64,000 nucleotides of DNA from positions 1 through 64,000 of the forward strand of contig JAUXUL010000011.1 in NCBI GenBank assembly GCA_030680795.1, written 5' to 3'. The translations under genes and the position numbers were made by a program. The notes below the pieces were generated by a model. The model did not search any database. It was not told the origin of the DNA and was given only the letters and a program-made list of their open reading frames with translations. Shown here piece by piece: positions 43,082 to 49,915 of this stretch. Source of the DNA: Anaerolineales bacterium (GTDB taxonomy: Bacteria > Chloroflexota > Anaerolineae > Anaerolineales > Villigracilaceae). Numbering within the stretch: position 1 is the stretch's first letter; each line of letters begins with the position of its first letter.

Positions 43082-44845
43082 CTATTCAAACTTGATATGC
43101 AGTTCTTTCAACTGCTTCGGCTCAACACCAGAAGGCGCATCAGCCATCACATCGCGTCCCGCTTGGTTCTTGGGGAAGGCAATTACTTCGCGGATGTTGG
43201 GTTCGTCCGCGAGCAGCATGACGAGGCGATCAATTCCAGGCGCCATGCCGCCGTGCGGAGGCGCTCCGTATTCAAAGGCTTCGAGCATGTGACCAAACTT
43301 CGCCTGAATATCTTCATCGCTCAAGCCAAGCATTTGGAACATCTTCATTTGAATATCGCGGCGGTGAATGCGAATGGAGCCCGACGCCGTCTCGTATCCA
43401 TTGCAAACCATGTCGTACGCGTCGGAGAGCACTTCGCCAGGGTCGGTGTCGAACTTGGGCAGGTCTTCCAACTTCGGCATGGTGAAGGGATGATGCTCCG
43501 ATTCCCAAGTCTTGTTTTCTTCATTCCACGCAAAGAATGGGAAATCCACGACCCATGCGAAAGCCATCATGTCTTTGTCGGCGAGATTTAATTTGTCGCG
43601 GAACCACAGGCGCAGTCCGCCCAGCACTTTGTTGGCAACTTTACGCTCGTCTGTTGCAAACAGGATGAGATCTCCTTCTTTGGCATTGACTTTGGCTTTG
43701 AGAGATTCTACCTCGGCGGCTGTTACAAACTTTGACGCGCTTCCTTTCACGCCCTCGGCTGTTACTGCCAACGTGGGCATTCCCTTCGCCCCGAAAGTTT
43801 TCGCTACTTCTGTGAGGGCGTCCACTTCCTTGCGGGACATGTCCGCTGAGCGGGGGGCGACAATGCACTTGATCACGCCCCCAGCCTCAAGCGTAGATTG
43901 AAAGACGCGGAATTCACTCTTTGCGAAGACATCGCTCACGTTGAATAATTCCATGCCGAAACGCAGGTCGGGCTTATCCGATCCGTATTTCTCCAGCACT
44001 TCATGGTGCGAGAATTTCGGCCACGGCGAAGAAAGTATTTTCTTGTGCGGCGTGACGGCTGGAATCATTTTTGTAAATAGATCTTCCACCAGAGCGAGGA
44101 CATCGTCACGATGAACAAAGGACATCTCAAGGTCGAGTTGTGTAAACTCAGGCTGACGGTCGCCGCGCAGGTCTTCATCACGGAAACAACGCGCGATCTG
44201 GAAGTATTTGTCCATGCCAGCGACCATGAGCAATTGCTTCAACTGTTGGGGAGATTGCGGCAGGGCGTAGAACTGTCCAGGATAGAGGCGGGAGGGGACG
44301 AGGTAGTCACGTGCGCCTTCGGGTGTGGCTTTGAACATGATCGGCGTTTCAACTTCGATGAAGCCTTGCTTATCAAGATAGTCGCGCATGAACTTGATGA
44401 CGTTGTGACGTAAGACCAGATTGCGGGTCATGCGTTCGCGCCGCAGGTCAAGGTAACGATATTTGAGGCGTGTATTTTCGTCGGGTAGGTCATTGTCGCC
44501 GCTAACGATGAAGGGCAGAGTCTTTGCGGGATTCAATACTTTCACTTCGCGCGCAATGATCTCGATCTCGCCCGTTTCCATTTTGGGATTCTTCATGCCG
44601 TCAGGGCGCAATTGCACCACACCTTCGATCTGCAAGACCCACTCCATGCGGACGTTGGCTACAAGATCAAGTGATTTTTTTGGAAGGTCTGGGTTGATAG
44701 TGACTTGCACAATTCCCGCGCGGTCACGCAGATCAAAAAAGACCAATCCGCCGTGGTCGCGGCGTCGGTGTACCCAGCCAGAAAGGGTAATGGTCTGTCC
44801 CACGTGGCCGGCCCGTAATTCTCCACAAGTATGAGTTCTATACAT
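43082..44845 (-). CDS. aspS: Aspartyl-tRNA synthetase, probably non-discriminating
   Basis: The 587-residue bacterial-type class IIb enzyme has the OB-fold domain, the GAD insertion domain (about 290-420), motif 2 ([18 protein letters not shown]) and motif 3 ([10 protein letters not shown]). His31 in RRRDHGG and the Gly in RPDGMKNP match residues tied to non-discriminating AspRS, which also charges tRNA(Asn) with Asp. That fits the gatCAB genes downstream. CGGAGGCGCACT precedes the ATG. A long leader with an attenuator precedes it. Confidence 0.95.
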   Translation of the reverse strand: MYRTHTCGELRAGHVGQTITLSGWVHRRRDHGGLVFFDLRDRAGIVQVTINPDLPKKSLDLVANVRMEWVLQIEGVVQLRPDGMKNPKMETGEIEIIAREVKVLNPAKTLPFIVSGDNDLPDENTRLKYRYLDLRRERMTRNLVLRHNVIKFMRDYLDKQGFIEVETPIMFKATPEGARDYLVPSRLYPGQFYALPQSPQQLKQLLMVAGMDKYFQIARCFRDEDLRGDRQPEFTQLDLEMSFVHRDDVLALVEDLFTKMIPAVTPHKKILSSPWPKFSHHEVLEKYGSDKPDLRFGMELFNVSDVFAKSEFRVFQSTLEAGGVIKCIVAPRSADMSRKEVDALTEVAKTFGAKGMPTLAVTAEGVKGSASKFVTAAEVESLKAKVNAKEGDLILFATDERKVANKVLGGLRLWFRDKLNLADKDMMAFAWVVDFPFFAWNEENKTWESEHHPFTMPKLEDLPKFDTDPGEVLSDAYDMVCNGYETASGSIRIHRRDIQMKMFQMLGLSDEDIQAKFGHMLEAFEYGAPPHGGMAPGIDRLVMLLADEPNIREVIAFPKNQAGRDVMADAPSGVEPKQLKELHIKFE

Positions 44846-44981
44846 AGTGCGCCTCCGAAAAATTTTTAACCACGAAAGTCACGAGGACACGAAGAAAATT
44901 TGAAAGGAGTCATCACGTTGAGAAAATCGTCCCTCCTTTGTGCTCTTTGTGTCATTGTGGTAAAGGTTTTATATAAAATAA

Positions 44982-45017
44982 ATCGCCCTTCGCATCCCTT
45001 CGGGAGCGTCGGGCGAT
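44982..45017 (-). terminator. Attenuator terminator in the aspS leader (segments 3:4)
   Basis: On the minus strand ATCGCCC GA CGCTCCC GAA GGGA-T-GCG AA GGGCGAT forms a strong hairpin followed by TTTATTTTATAT. It lies 137 bases before aspS. Its 5' arm (TCGCCCGAC, 45016-45008) can instead pair with GTTGGGCGA (45063-45055) in the leader ORF, which would prevent termination. Confidence 0.85.
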
Positions 45018-45039
45018 AGGTTTTGACTTATTCCATCTC

Positions 45040-45120
45040 TCAACCAGCAAAGCTTCGCCCAACGATACAGGGATCGTCATTATTATTATCATTATTGGCG
45101 AAGTTGGAGCTAATTAGCAT
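45040..45120 (-). CDS. aspS leader peptide rich in Asn and Asp
   Basis: The 26-codon minus-strand ORF reads MLISSNFANNDNNNDDPCIV followed by GRSFAG and TGA. Nine of 26 residues are Asn or Asp, including eight consecutive codons NNDNNNDD at 45073-45096. Segment 1 (CTTCGCCAA, 45103-45095) overlaps the start of this run and pairs with segment 2 (TTGGGCGAAG). Stalling of a ribosome on the run for lack of charged tRNA would free segment 2 to form the antiterminator. It is too short for the ORF track. The start is ten bases from the TATAAT box, so the mRNA is almost leaderless. Confidence 0.75.
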   Translation of the reverse strand: MLISSNFANNDNNNDDPCIVGRSFAG

Positions 45121-45129
45121 AATGGCGAG

Positions 45130-45138
45130 ATTATAGCA
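45130..45138 (-). promoter_or_regulatory. Extended -10 promoter for the aspS operon
   Basis: The minus strand reads TGCTATAAT, a perfect extended -10 element. The -35 position is weak (TTTCTG-like). Start of transcription would fall about three bases before the leader peptide ATG. Confidence 0.65.
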
Positions 45139-45199
45139 CAAAGTAAGTGGGGCAGAAATTATGGATTCCTTTTATAAATAAAATCAACCATTCCAGTAT

Positions 45200-45337
45200 T
45201 TATGCAGGCTGCTTTCTTTTTTTCACTTCGCTCCCTGGGATGCTGTTTTTACGGGCTTCCTGTTTCACTCTTCGATTATGTTTGCGGACCCCTTTGGACG
45301 GCCGTTTGGTTTTGGTCTTGACTGGTGTTGTGTCCAA
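45200..45337 (-). CDS. Small basic protein downstream of csbD-like gene
   Basis: A 45-codon frame starts at TTG 45337 with AAGGAG eight bases upstream, and encodes LDTTPVKTKTKRPSKGVRKH followed by more Lys/Arg-rich sequence ending RKQPA. More than a third of the residues are Lys or Arg. It lies 20 bases after the CsbD-like gene on the same strand. It is not in the ORF track as such (the track gives another frame). It may bind nucleic acid. I do not recognise a family. Confidence 0.45.
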   Translation of the reverse strand: MDTTPVKTKTKRPSKGVRKHNRRVKQEARKNSIPGSEVKKRKQPA

Positions 45338-45357
45338 TTATATTGCTCCTTGTGTAG

Positions 45358-45591
45358 TTAAGCTTTACTTTTGTTATTGGCTTCGTATTCTGCCCAGAGC
45401 TTGCCAATTTCTTCTCTGGCTTTCTGACGGGTATATCCATATTTGACTTGAAGCATGGTGACGAATTTATCAAACTTCACATCCGCTTTGTCCACTTTGA
45501 TCAGGTCATACTCGACCATCAGGCTCCACTTGGCGTTGATCTGACCGCGGATCAGTGTCCATTTTTCTTCGAAGATCGCTCTGTTCATCAT
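45358..45591 (-). CDS. CsbD-like stress protein
   Basis: The 77-residue protein follows the CsbD pattern: MNRAIFEEKWTLIRGQINAK near the start, a central DLIKVDKADVKFDKFVTMLQ and YGYTRQKAREEI at the end. CsbD proteins are small, hydrophilic general-stress proteins of unknown activity. ATG 45588 with GAGGAG upstream is as likely as 45591. It has two more hydrophobic residues in the turn than most members. A small basic ORF follows. Confidence 0.8.
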   Translation of the reverse strand: MMNRAIFEEKWTLIRGQINAKWSLMVEYDLIKVDKADVKFDKFVTMLQVKYGYTRQKAREEIGKLWAEYEANNKSKA

Positions 45592-46028
45592 GATGTAATT
45601 CTCCTCATCTCTATTAATCGCTCAATACACCTTCTCAGAGTGGTGTTTTTCAGGTATTTGCAATCATTGGGAGCTTCATGATTTTGTTTACAAGTGACTG
45701 TTCATTCCCCCGCTTACGGCGAAACAAAATGTACAAACTCTTTCACAATCTGATGACCTAATTTCATTGTACTACGTACTGTGGATAATGCCAGTACGTG
45801 TGGGTTTTTCTCCTTTTCCCAATTTCCCCTTTTCACCGTCAAAAATCAGTCGCCTTAAGCCTCTTTCCAATTCGGCGCCATGTGGACAGAACACCCTGCG
45901 CAATCTCCCTTGCCGACGCTTCGCGGGGGAGGGTGTCCGAAGGGGAAAGGACGAGTGAGGCAACTCACATCCCACCCGAGACCGTTTTTCATCTTCGCAG
46001 CTTCTTTCATTGCGGGATCATCCCATGG

Positions 46029-46502
46029 TTATCTGCCAGAGCCGACTCCCAATTCAAGCAGGTGCTGATATTGCCAATCTCGTTCTCTGGCTACGTCAGC
46101 ATCTGCATCAGAGGCATTGGTGGCTCTATGAATAGCCTGTAAGGCATAAATTGCCGCGCCAATGGAATGAGTGGGAACATGAGCAGTTGCCACGGCTTGA
46201 CCAGCGGCATGGGCGGCAGAACGAGCCGCATTATCCTCCCCTACTTCACGAGCAGCAGCATGAGAGATAAGCGAAGCCATGCGTATGACAGTCATCTTAA
46301 ACACCCCAGTATCGATCCATGCCTGGAGTGTTTCTATCGCCTGCCGAGGACGACGGTCTTCCGGGTATTCTTCTTCAAAATAGGGCAGAACACGCTCGGC
46401 GCAATCAATTGCCCAGATGGCTAGGGTTTTGTGGTCAATCTTCTTTACGAGCTCTATAAAATCGCATTTGTGTTTTGCAAGTGAAAACTTGGATTTTTTC
46501 AT
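46029..46502 (-). CDS. Putative immunity protein (Imm5-like)
   Basis: The 157-residue protein reads DHKTLAIWAIDCAERVLPYF and EEYPEDRRPRQAIETLQAWI, followed by an Ala/His-rich helical region (AARSAAHAAGQAVATAHVP). I associate this pattern with proteins annotated as putative immunity proteins of polymorphic toxin systems. No toxin gene is next to it, so it may be an orphan. The 45592-46028 gap after it holds no gene, only repeat fragments and a CGTACTG/CAGTACG hairpin near 45775. Confidence 0.65.
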   Translation of the reverse strand: MKKSKFSLAKHKCDFIELVKKIDHKTLAIWAIDCAERVLPYFEEEYPEDRRPRQAIETLQAWIDTGVFKMTVIRMASLISHAAAREVGEDNAARSAAHAAGQAVATAHVPTHSIGAAIYALQAIHRATNASDADADVARERDWQYQHLLELGVGSGR

Positions 46503-46726
46503 TTGATAATTCTAGCATAGCCGGATAATGCCACTGCCCTGGAAATTCAAAAACCTCATTACACAGAAAAGAAGTCAACACCATGCCCTCTCCCTTGGGA
46601 GAGGGACAAACTGTCCCGCCGAAAATTTGTCACAATCAGGGTGAGGTCCCCTGCAATCTCTCTTGCGGACGCTTTGCGGGGGAGGGTGATCCCTTCGACA
46701 AGCTCAGGGTAAACTCCGGACGGGTG

Positions 46727-46760
46727 GGTCTCGTTGACATCACGCCCGAGACCGTTTTTC
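46727..46760. repeat. Accessory-zone palindrome, copy (b)
   Basis: GGTCTCG TTGACATCACGCC CGAGACC followed by GTTTTTC. The left A-run is lost in this copy. A half-site (CGAGACCGTTTTTCAT) is also at 45977-45992. The gap 46503-46814 holds only this, a TCTCCC...GGGAGAGG repeat and a CCCTTCGACAAGCTCAGGG palindrome. Confidence 0.7.
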
Positions 46761-46814
46761 AACTATGTGCGGATGAAGGTATAATATTCCTAGAGATTTG
46801 AAGAAAGGTTAACA

Positions 46815-47000
46815 ATGACCAAACAATTTAAAATTATTGTTGAAAAACATTCTGATGGCTACGTGGCTTACCCGCTTGGCGTAAAGGGAGTTGTGGTCGG
46901 CGAAGGCGACACCTACGAAGACGCGCTTGCAGACGTGAAATCTGCAATCGCATTCCATATTGAAACCTTTGGCTCGGAAGTGTTTGATATCACACGCTGA
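46815..47000 (+). CDS. HicB-like antitoxin-family protein, orphan
   Basis: The 61-residue protein has the HicB/UPF0150 fold pattern: FKIIVEKHSDGYVAYPLGVKG, then EGDTYEDALADVKSAIAFHI. HicB neutralises the mRNA interferase HicA. Here there is no HicA-like gene and no C-terminal DNA-binding domain, so it is a solitary short HicB. GAAAGGTTAACA precedes the ATG. A copy of the palindromic repeat follows. Confidence 0.8.
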   Translation: MTKQFKIIVEKHSDGYVAYPLGVKGVVVGEGDTYEDALADVKSAIAFHIETFGSEVFDITR

Positions 47001-47080
47001 AAAGCTCCACCTTGCGGACAATTCTCTCTCAATCGTGAATTTCGAGAGACGATTTTTTGAAAGCCTACGAAGAGTAAAAC

Positions 47081-47120
47081 AAAAACGGTCTCGTTGACAT
47101 TACGTCCGAGACCGTTTTTC
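47081..47120. repeat. Accessory-zone palindrome, copy (c), perfect
   Basis: AAAAACGGTCTCG and CGAGACCGTTTTT form a perfect 13-bp stem around TTGACATTACGTC. The A and T ends make it look like a bidirectional terminator. It lies between convergent hicB-like and vapC-like genes. This is the reference copy of the family. Confidence 0.85.
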
Positions 47121-47122
47121 AT

Positions 47123-47575
47123 TCATTCCAAAAAATCATCAAGCACAATGACATCAATCAATTCTTGAAGCCTGGATAATCTTTTATCATTCGTCAAAAA
47201 AGCTTTAGCGCCAAAAGAAACACTTGCTGCAACTTGCAGAGCATCAGGCGGAGAGACATTGTACCTGGCTCGTAATTGAGCGGCAGTACGCGCCACATTA
47301 CGGTCAACGTCAACAATGGACAGGTTTGGGAAATGTACCAGAATTGCTTCGTATTCACGCGCCACCATTTCACGTCCCAACTGCCACGGGCGGACAGTGA
47401 TCTCCATCAATGTGATCGTGGATGTTACTCCCTGCCACTTGCCTTCTTCAATTCCTTTGATGGTAATTTGCGCAAGCGGAGCATAGCGCGGATTAGGCTC
47501 GAGGAAGTAAATAAAAATGGATGTATCCAGACCAATGACTTTTGCGCTGGCTAATCGCTTGCTGAATTCGTCCAT
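47123..47575 (-). CDS. PIN-domain toxin (VapC-like)
   Basis: The 150-residue protein has the PIN nuclease acids: GLDTSIFIYFLEP (Asp near 16), TLMEITVRP (Glu), SPPDALQVAAS (Asp) and LTNDKRLSR (Asp). VapC toxins cut tRNA or rRNA. The AbrB-type antitoxin gene overlaps its start by 25 bases. This forms a complete type II toxin-antitoxin pair, on minus, between two palindromic repeats. Confidence 0.9.
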   Translation of the reverse strand: MDEFSKRLASAKVIGLDTSIFIYFLEPNPRYAPLAQITIKGIEEGKWQGVTSTITLMEITVRPWQLGREMVAREYEAILVHFPNLSIVDVDRNVARTAAQLRARYNVSPPDALQVAASVSFGAKAFLTNDKRLSRLQELIDVIVLDDFLE

Positions 47576-47805
47576 GCGTCACGCTCTCCGTTGAGGTATT
47601 TCTGAATGTCAACACCTTTCCAGATTTCGCCGTGCAGACCTGCAAGATAATCAGTATATCGTTTGGGTTGTGGAATTAAGACAATCACGCCATCTTGAAT
47701 ATCCACCAACAGGCGATCCCCTTTTTTGATATTCAGTTTCTTGCGCGCAATTTGTGGAACTGCGACTTGATACTTTGCGCTGACTTTGACAGAGGTTGTG
47801 GTCAT
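47551..47805 (-). CDS. AbrB/SpoVT-type antitoxin (VapB-like)
   Basis: The 84-residue protein starts with a SpoVT-AbrB swapped-hairpin domain (VKVSAKYQVAVPQIARKKLNIKKGDRL). Its C-terminal part would wrap around the toxin (YTDYLAGLHGEIWKGVDIQ). It should bind its own promoter with VapC. AAGGAGATTTT precedes the ATG. The start of vapC overlaps its end. Confidence 0.9.
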   Translation of the reverse strand: MTTTSVKVSAKYQVAVPQIARKKLNIKKGDRLLVDIQDGVIVLIPQPKRYTDYLAGLHGEIWKGVDIQKYLNGERDAWTNSASD

Positions 47806-47857
47806 AAAATCTCCTTGCTAAGCAAAACAGTCAATTTGCTTAGCATTTTACCATAAC

Positions 47858-47896
47858 AAAAACGGTCCCGTTGACATCACGCCCGAGACCGTTTTT
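47858..47896. repeat. Accessory-zone palindrome, copy (d)
   Basis: CAAAAACGGTCCCG TTGACATCACGCC CGAGACCGTTTTTG, with one mismatch in the stem. It lies between the vapB-like gene and the F420-type nitroreductase gene. Confidence 0.8.
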
Positions 47897-47972
47897 GTTC
47901 ATAGATCGGTAAGATATTTTTATTCAGAAACATCGTAAGTTTGTATTTTATTTAAGAAGGAGATAGAAAACT

Positions 47973-48380
47973 ATGAGCGATTGGAACGAGAAGGTTATTA
48001 AAGAATTTCGAGCCAATAACGGTAAAGTAGGCGGGCACTTTGAAGGCAAGACCCTGCTTCTTTTACATACAAAAGGTGCAAAAAGCGGACAGGAACGCAT
48101 CAATCCAGTAGCCTGTGTCAGGGACGGTGAGCGATTCGTTGTGATCGCATCCAAAAGCGGAGCCGACTCTCACCCCGATTGGTATTTCAACGTGGTCGCC
48201 AACCCGCAAGTGACCTTTGAATTTGGGACGGAAACATTTCAAGCCCAGGCAACAGTTGCCGAAGAACCCGAACGGACTCGCCTCTACGACAAGATGGCGG
48301 AAATGATGCCAGGCTTTAACGACTATCGGGCAAAAACCACACGGGTGATCCCAGTCATTGTTCTTACACCAATAAAGTAA
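47973..48380 (+). CDS. Deazaflavin (F420)-dependent nitroreductase family protein
   Basis: The 135-residue protein matches the Ddn/FDOR-B type: KVGGHFEGKTLLLLHTKGAKSGQ, RINPVACVRDGERFVVIAS, and PDWYFNVVANPQVTFE. Such split-barrel proteins use F420 or bind flavin and reduce quinones or nitro compounds. F420 biosynthesis genes are not in the window. AAGAAGGAGATAGAAAACT precedes the ATG. It is a single gene between two copies of the palindromic repeat. Confidence 0.9.
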   Translation: MSDWNEKVIKEFRANNGKVGGHFEGKTLLLLHTKGAKSGQERINPVACVRDGERFVVIASKSGADSHPDWYFNVVANPQVTFEFGTETFQAQATVAEEPERTRLYDKMAEMMPGFNDYRAKTTRVIPVIVLTPIK

Positions 48381-48401
48381 TGCTTCGATTGCATTATGTA
48401 C

Positions 48402-48440
48402 AAAACGGTCTCATTGACATTACGTCCGAAACCGTTTTTC
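48402..48440. repeat. Accessory-zone palindrome, copy (e), with long tail
   Basis: AAAACGGTCTCA TTGACATTACGTC CGAAACCGTTTTTC. It is followed to about 48560 by a conserved tail (ATTTGACCCAACAATGTCCG, a GTCCGC/GCGGAC hairpin and a TCTCCC...GGGAGAGG repeat). The tail is seen again after copies (g) and (h). Confidence 0.8.
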
Positions 48441-48594
48441 ATTTGACCCAACAATGTCCGCGCCAGCGGACAAGATAGGACTCAACACCATGCCCTCTCC
48501 CTTGGGAGAGGGGCAAACTGTCCCGCCGAAAAATCATCACCATCGGGGTGAGGTTCCTTGGGGAGGGTGACCGAAGGGGAAAGGACGGGTGGGG

Positions 48595-48625
48595 CTGTTG
48601 ACATCACGCTCGAGACCGTTTTTCA
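48595..48625. repeat. Accessory-zone palindrome, copy (f)
   Basis: CTGTTGACATCACGCT CGAGACCGTTTTTCAT, the right half of the family. It ends about 28 bases before the DUF4258 gene start. Confidence 0.7.
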
Positions 48626-48652
48626 TCCCTCACCATCTGGTAAAATCAAACT

Positions 48653-48976
48653 GTGACCGAAACTTTTGATGTCAACAAAATTCGCCGATCCATTAACCAG
48701 AGAAAAATTATCTGGCGCAGACATGCCCTTGAGCGCATGTTGGAGCGTGAATTGAGTCGCGATATCGTTCTGGATGTTGCATCAAACGGCGAAGTCATCG
48801 AAGATTATTCTACTGACCGCCCAACGCCAACCGCATTATTGCTCGGCTGGGATAAGAAACACCCCGTTCACGTTGTCTTGTCCATTGATCCTGATGGGGA
48901 AGTTGCCATTATCACTGCCTACGAACCAAGTTTAGAAGTATTCGAGTCTGATTATCGAACTCGGAGGAAACCATGA
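48653..48976 (+). CDS. DUF4258 family protein, toxin-like
   Basis: The 107-residue protein has the DUF4258 pattern: IIWRRHALERMLERELSRDIV followed by NGEVIEDYSTDRPTPTALLLG and a late DGEVAIITAYEPS. DUF4258 is related to RelE/MqsR-like folds and often pairs with a YgiT-type zinc protein, as here. The GTG start at 48653 has no strong ribosome site. Its stop overlaps the next ATG by four bases. Confidence 0.82.
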   Translation: MTETFDVNKIRRSINQRKIIWRRHALERMLERELSRDIVLDVASNGEVIEDYSTDRPTPTALLLGWDKKHPVHVVLSIDPDGEVAIITAYEPSLEVFESDYRTRRKP

Positions 48977-49209
48977 GCACAAAAAACATTTGCCACATTT
49001 GCGGTGGGACAAAAACGCAAGGCACAACTACTTTTACCGTTGACCTCGGCTTCGGCGTGGTTGTTGTGCGGAATGTGCCTGCCCTCGTCTGCGGTCAATG
49101 CGGCACGGACTGGATTGCCGATGAAACCGCCGAACGCCTCGAAATGACCGTCAATGACGCTCGCCAGCGTCACAGGCAAGTGGAAGTGACCGCTTACATG
49201 CCCGCGTAA
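48973..49209 (+). CDS. YgiT-type zinc-finger protein (MqsA N-terminal-like)
   Basis: The 78-residue protein has ICHICGGTK and VCGQCGTDW, two CxxC pairs that bind zinc, as in the N-terminal domain of MqsA. There is no helix-turn-helix domain, so if it is an antitoxin it does not bind DNA in the MqsA manner. It is coupled to the DUF4258 gene by an ATGA overlap. A second DUF4258-YgiT pair is at 53487-54016. Confidence 0.85.
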   Translation: MSTKNICHICGGTKTQGTTTFTVDLGFGVVVVRNVPALVCGQCGTDWIADETAERLEMTVNDARQRHRQVEVTAYMPA

Positions 49210-49225
49210 TGGATGGAGGTGTAAG

Positions 49226-49417
49226 ATGTGGAACGATCCAATTGTTGACGAAGTTCGCAAAGTGCGCGACACACACGCTAAAAAATTTAACTACGATTTG
49301 CAAGCCATCGTTGCGGATTTGAAAAAACAGCAGAAAGCCAGCAAACATAAATTTATCACACTCCCGCCAAAACAGCCGACAGTGTTGCCAAAGACAAAAG
49401 TGGACAAAAACAAATAA
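49226..49417 (+). CDS. Small conserved-looking protein after the DUF4258-YgiT pair
   Basis: The 63-residue protein begins MWNDPIVDEVRKVRDTHAKK and continues FNYDLQAIVADLKKQQ, a pattern that I have seen in small antitoxin-associated proteins of Chloroflexota and Cyanobacteria. The C-terminus is basic. GGAGGTGTAAG precedes the ATG, 16 bases after the YgiT gene, so it is in the same operon. Function unknown. Confidence 0.7.
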   Translation: MWNDPIVDEVRKVRDTHAKKFNYDLQAIVADLKKQQKASKHKFITLPPKQPTVLPKTKVDKNK

Positions 49418-49438
49418 CTTCTCGTAAGAGTAAAATAC

Positions 49439-49912
49439 AAAAACGATCCAGTTGACATTACGCCCGAGACCGTTTTTCATTTGACCCAACAACGTCCTCG
49501 CTAGCGGACAAGTTAGAACTCACCACAATGCCCTCTCCCTTGGGAGAGGGGCAAACCGTCCCGCCGAAAATTCGTCACCATCAGGGAGAGGTCCCACATT
49601 ATGCCCGAGACCGTATTTCATTTGACCCAACAAAGTCCGCACCAGCGGACAAGATAAGACTCAACACCATGCCCTCTCCTTTAGGAGAGGGACAAGCCGA
49701 CATGCCGATCAATCGTCTTCATCTGGGGGAGGTCACATCCGAGACCGTTTTTCATCTTTGCGCCGCATTTCCCTCTCCAAATCCCCACCACATGGACAGA
49801 ATAACCTGTGCAATCTTCCTTGCGGACGCTTCGCGGGGGAGGGTGTCCGCGAAGTCCCCGAAGGGGGAAAGGATGGATGGGGCCGTTGGCATTCCGTCCG
49901 AGACCGCTTTCA
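49439..49912. repeat. Four more palindrome copies (g-j) with tails
   Basis: Copies are at 49439-49480 (AAAAACGATCCAG with mismatches), 49598-49621 (half, GAGACCGTATTTCAT), 49734-49755 (half, GAGACCGTTTTTCAT) and 49883-49912 (half, GAGACCGCTTTCATT). Tails with TCTCCC...GGGAGAGG and GTCCGC/GCGGAC hairpins fill the rest of the 49418-49915 gap. No gene is seen in it; the two ORFs listed there come from the repeats. Confidence 0.75.
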
Positions 49913-49915
49913 TTG

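Noticed and set aside
44846-45138. T-box riboswitch before aspS
   Set aside because: I saw no AGGGTGGNACCGCG-type T-box sequence on the minus strand; the alternative stems fit a leader-peptide attenuator.
45767-46142. Overlapping ORFs in the 45.8-46.1 kb gap
   Set aside because: They arise from repeat fragments such as TTCGCGGGGGAGGG and from the antisense of the immunity-like gene.
46559-46801. ORFs at 46.5-46.8 kb
   Set aside because: They are generated by the TCTCCC...GGGAGAGG and TTCGAC repeats.
45977-49912. CRISPR array
   Set aside because: The repeat units are palindromic and spaced by whole genes of varied length, with no uniform spacers and no cas genes.
45977-49912. Integron attC cassettes
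   Set aside because: No integrase is in the window, the GTTRRRY core sites are not evident, and the genes face both ways. It stays a weak analogy in the findings.
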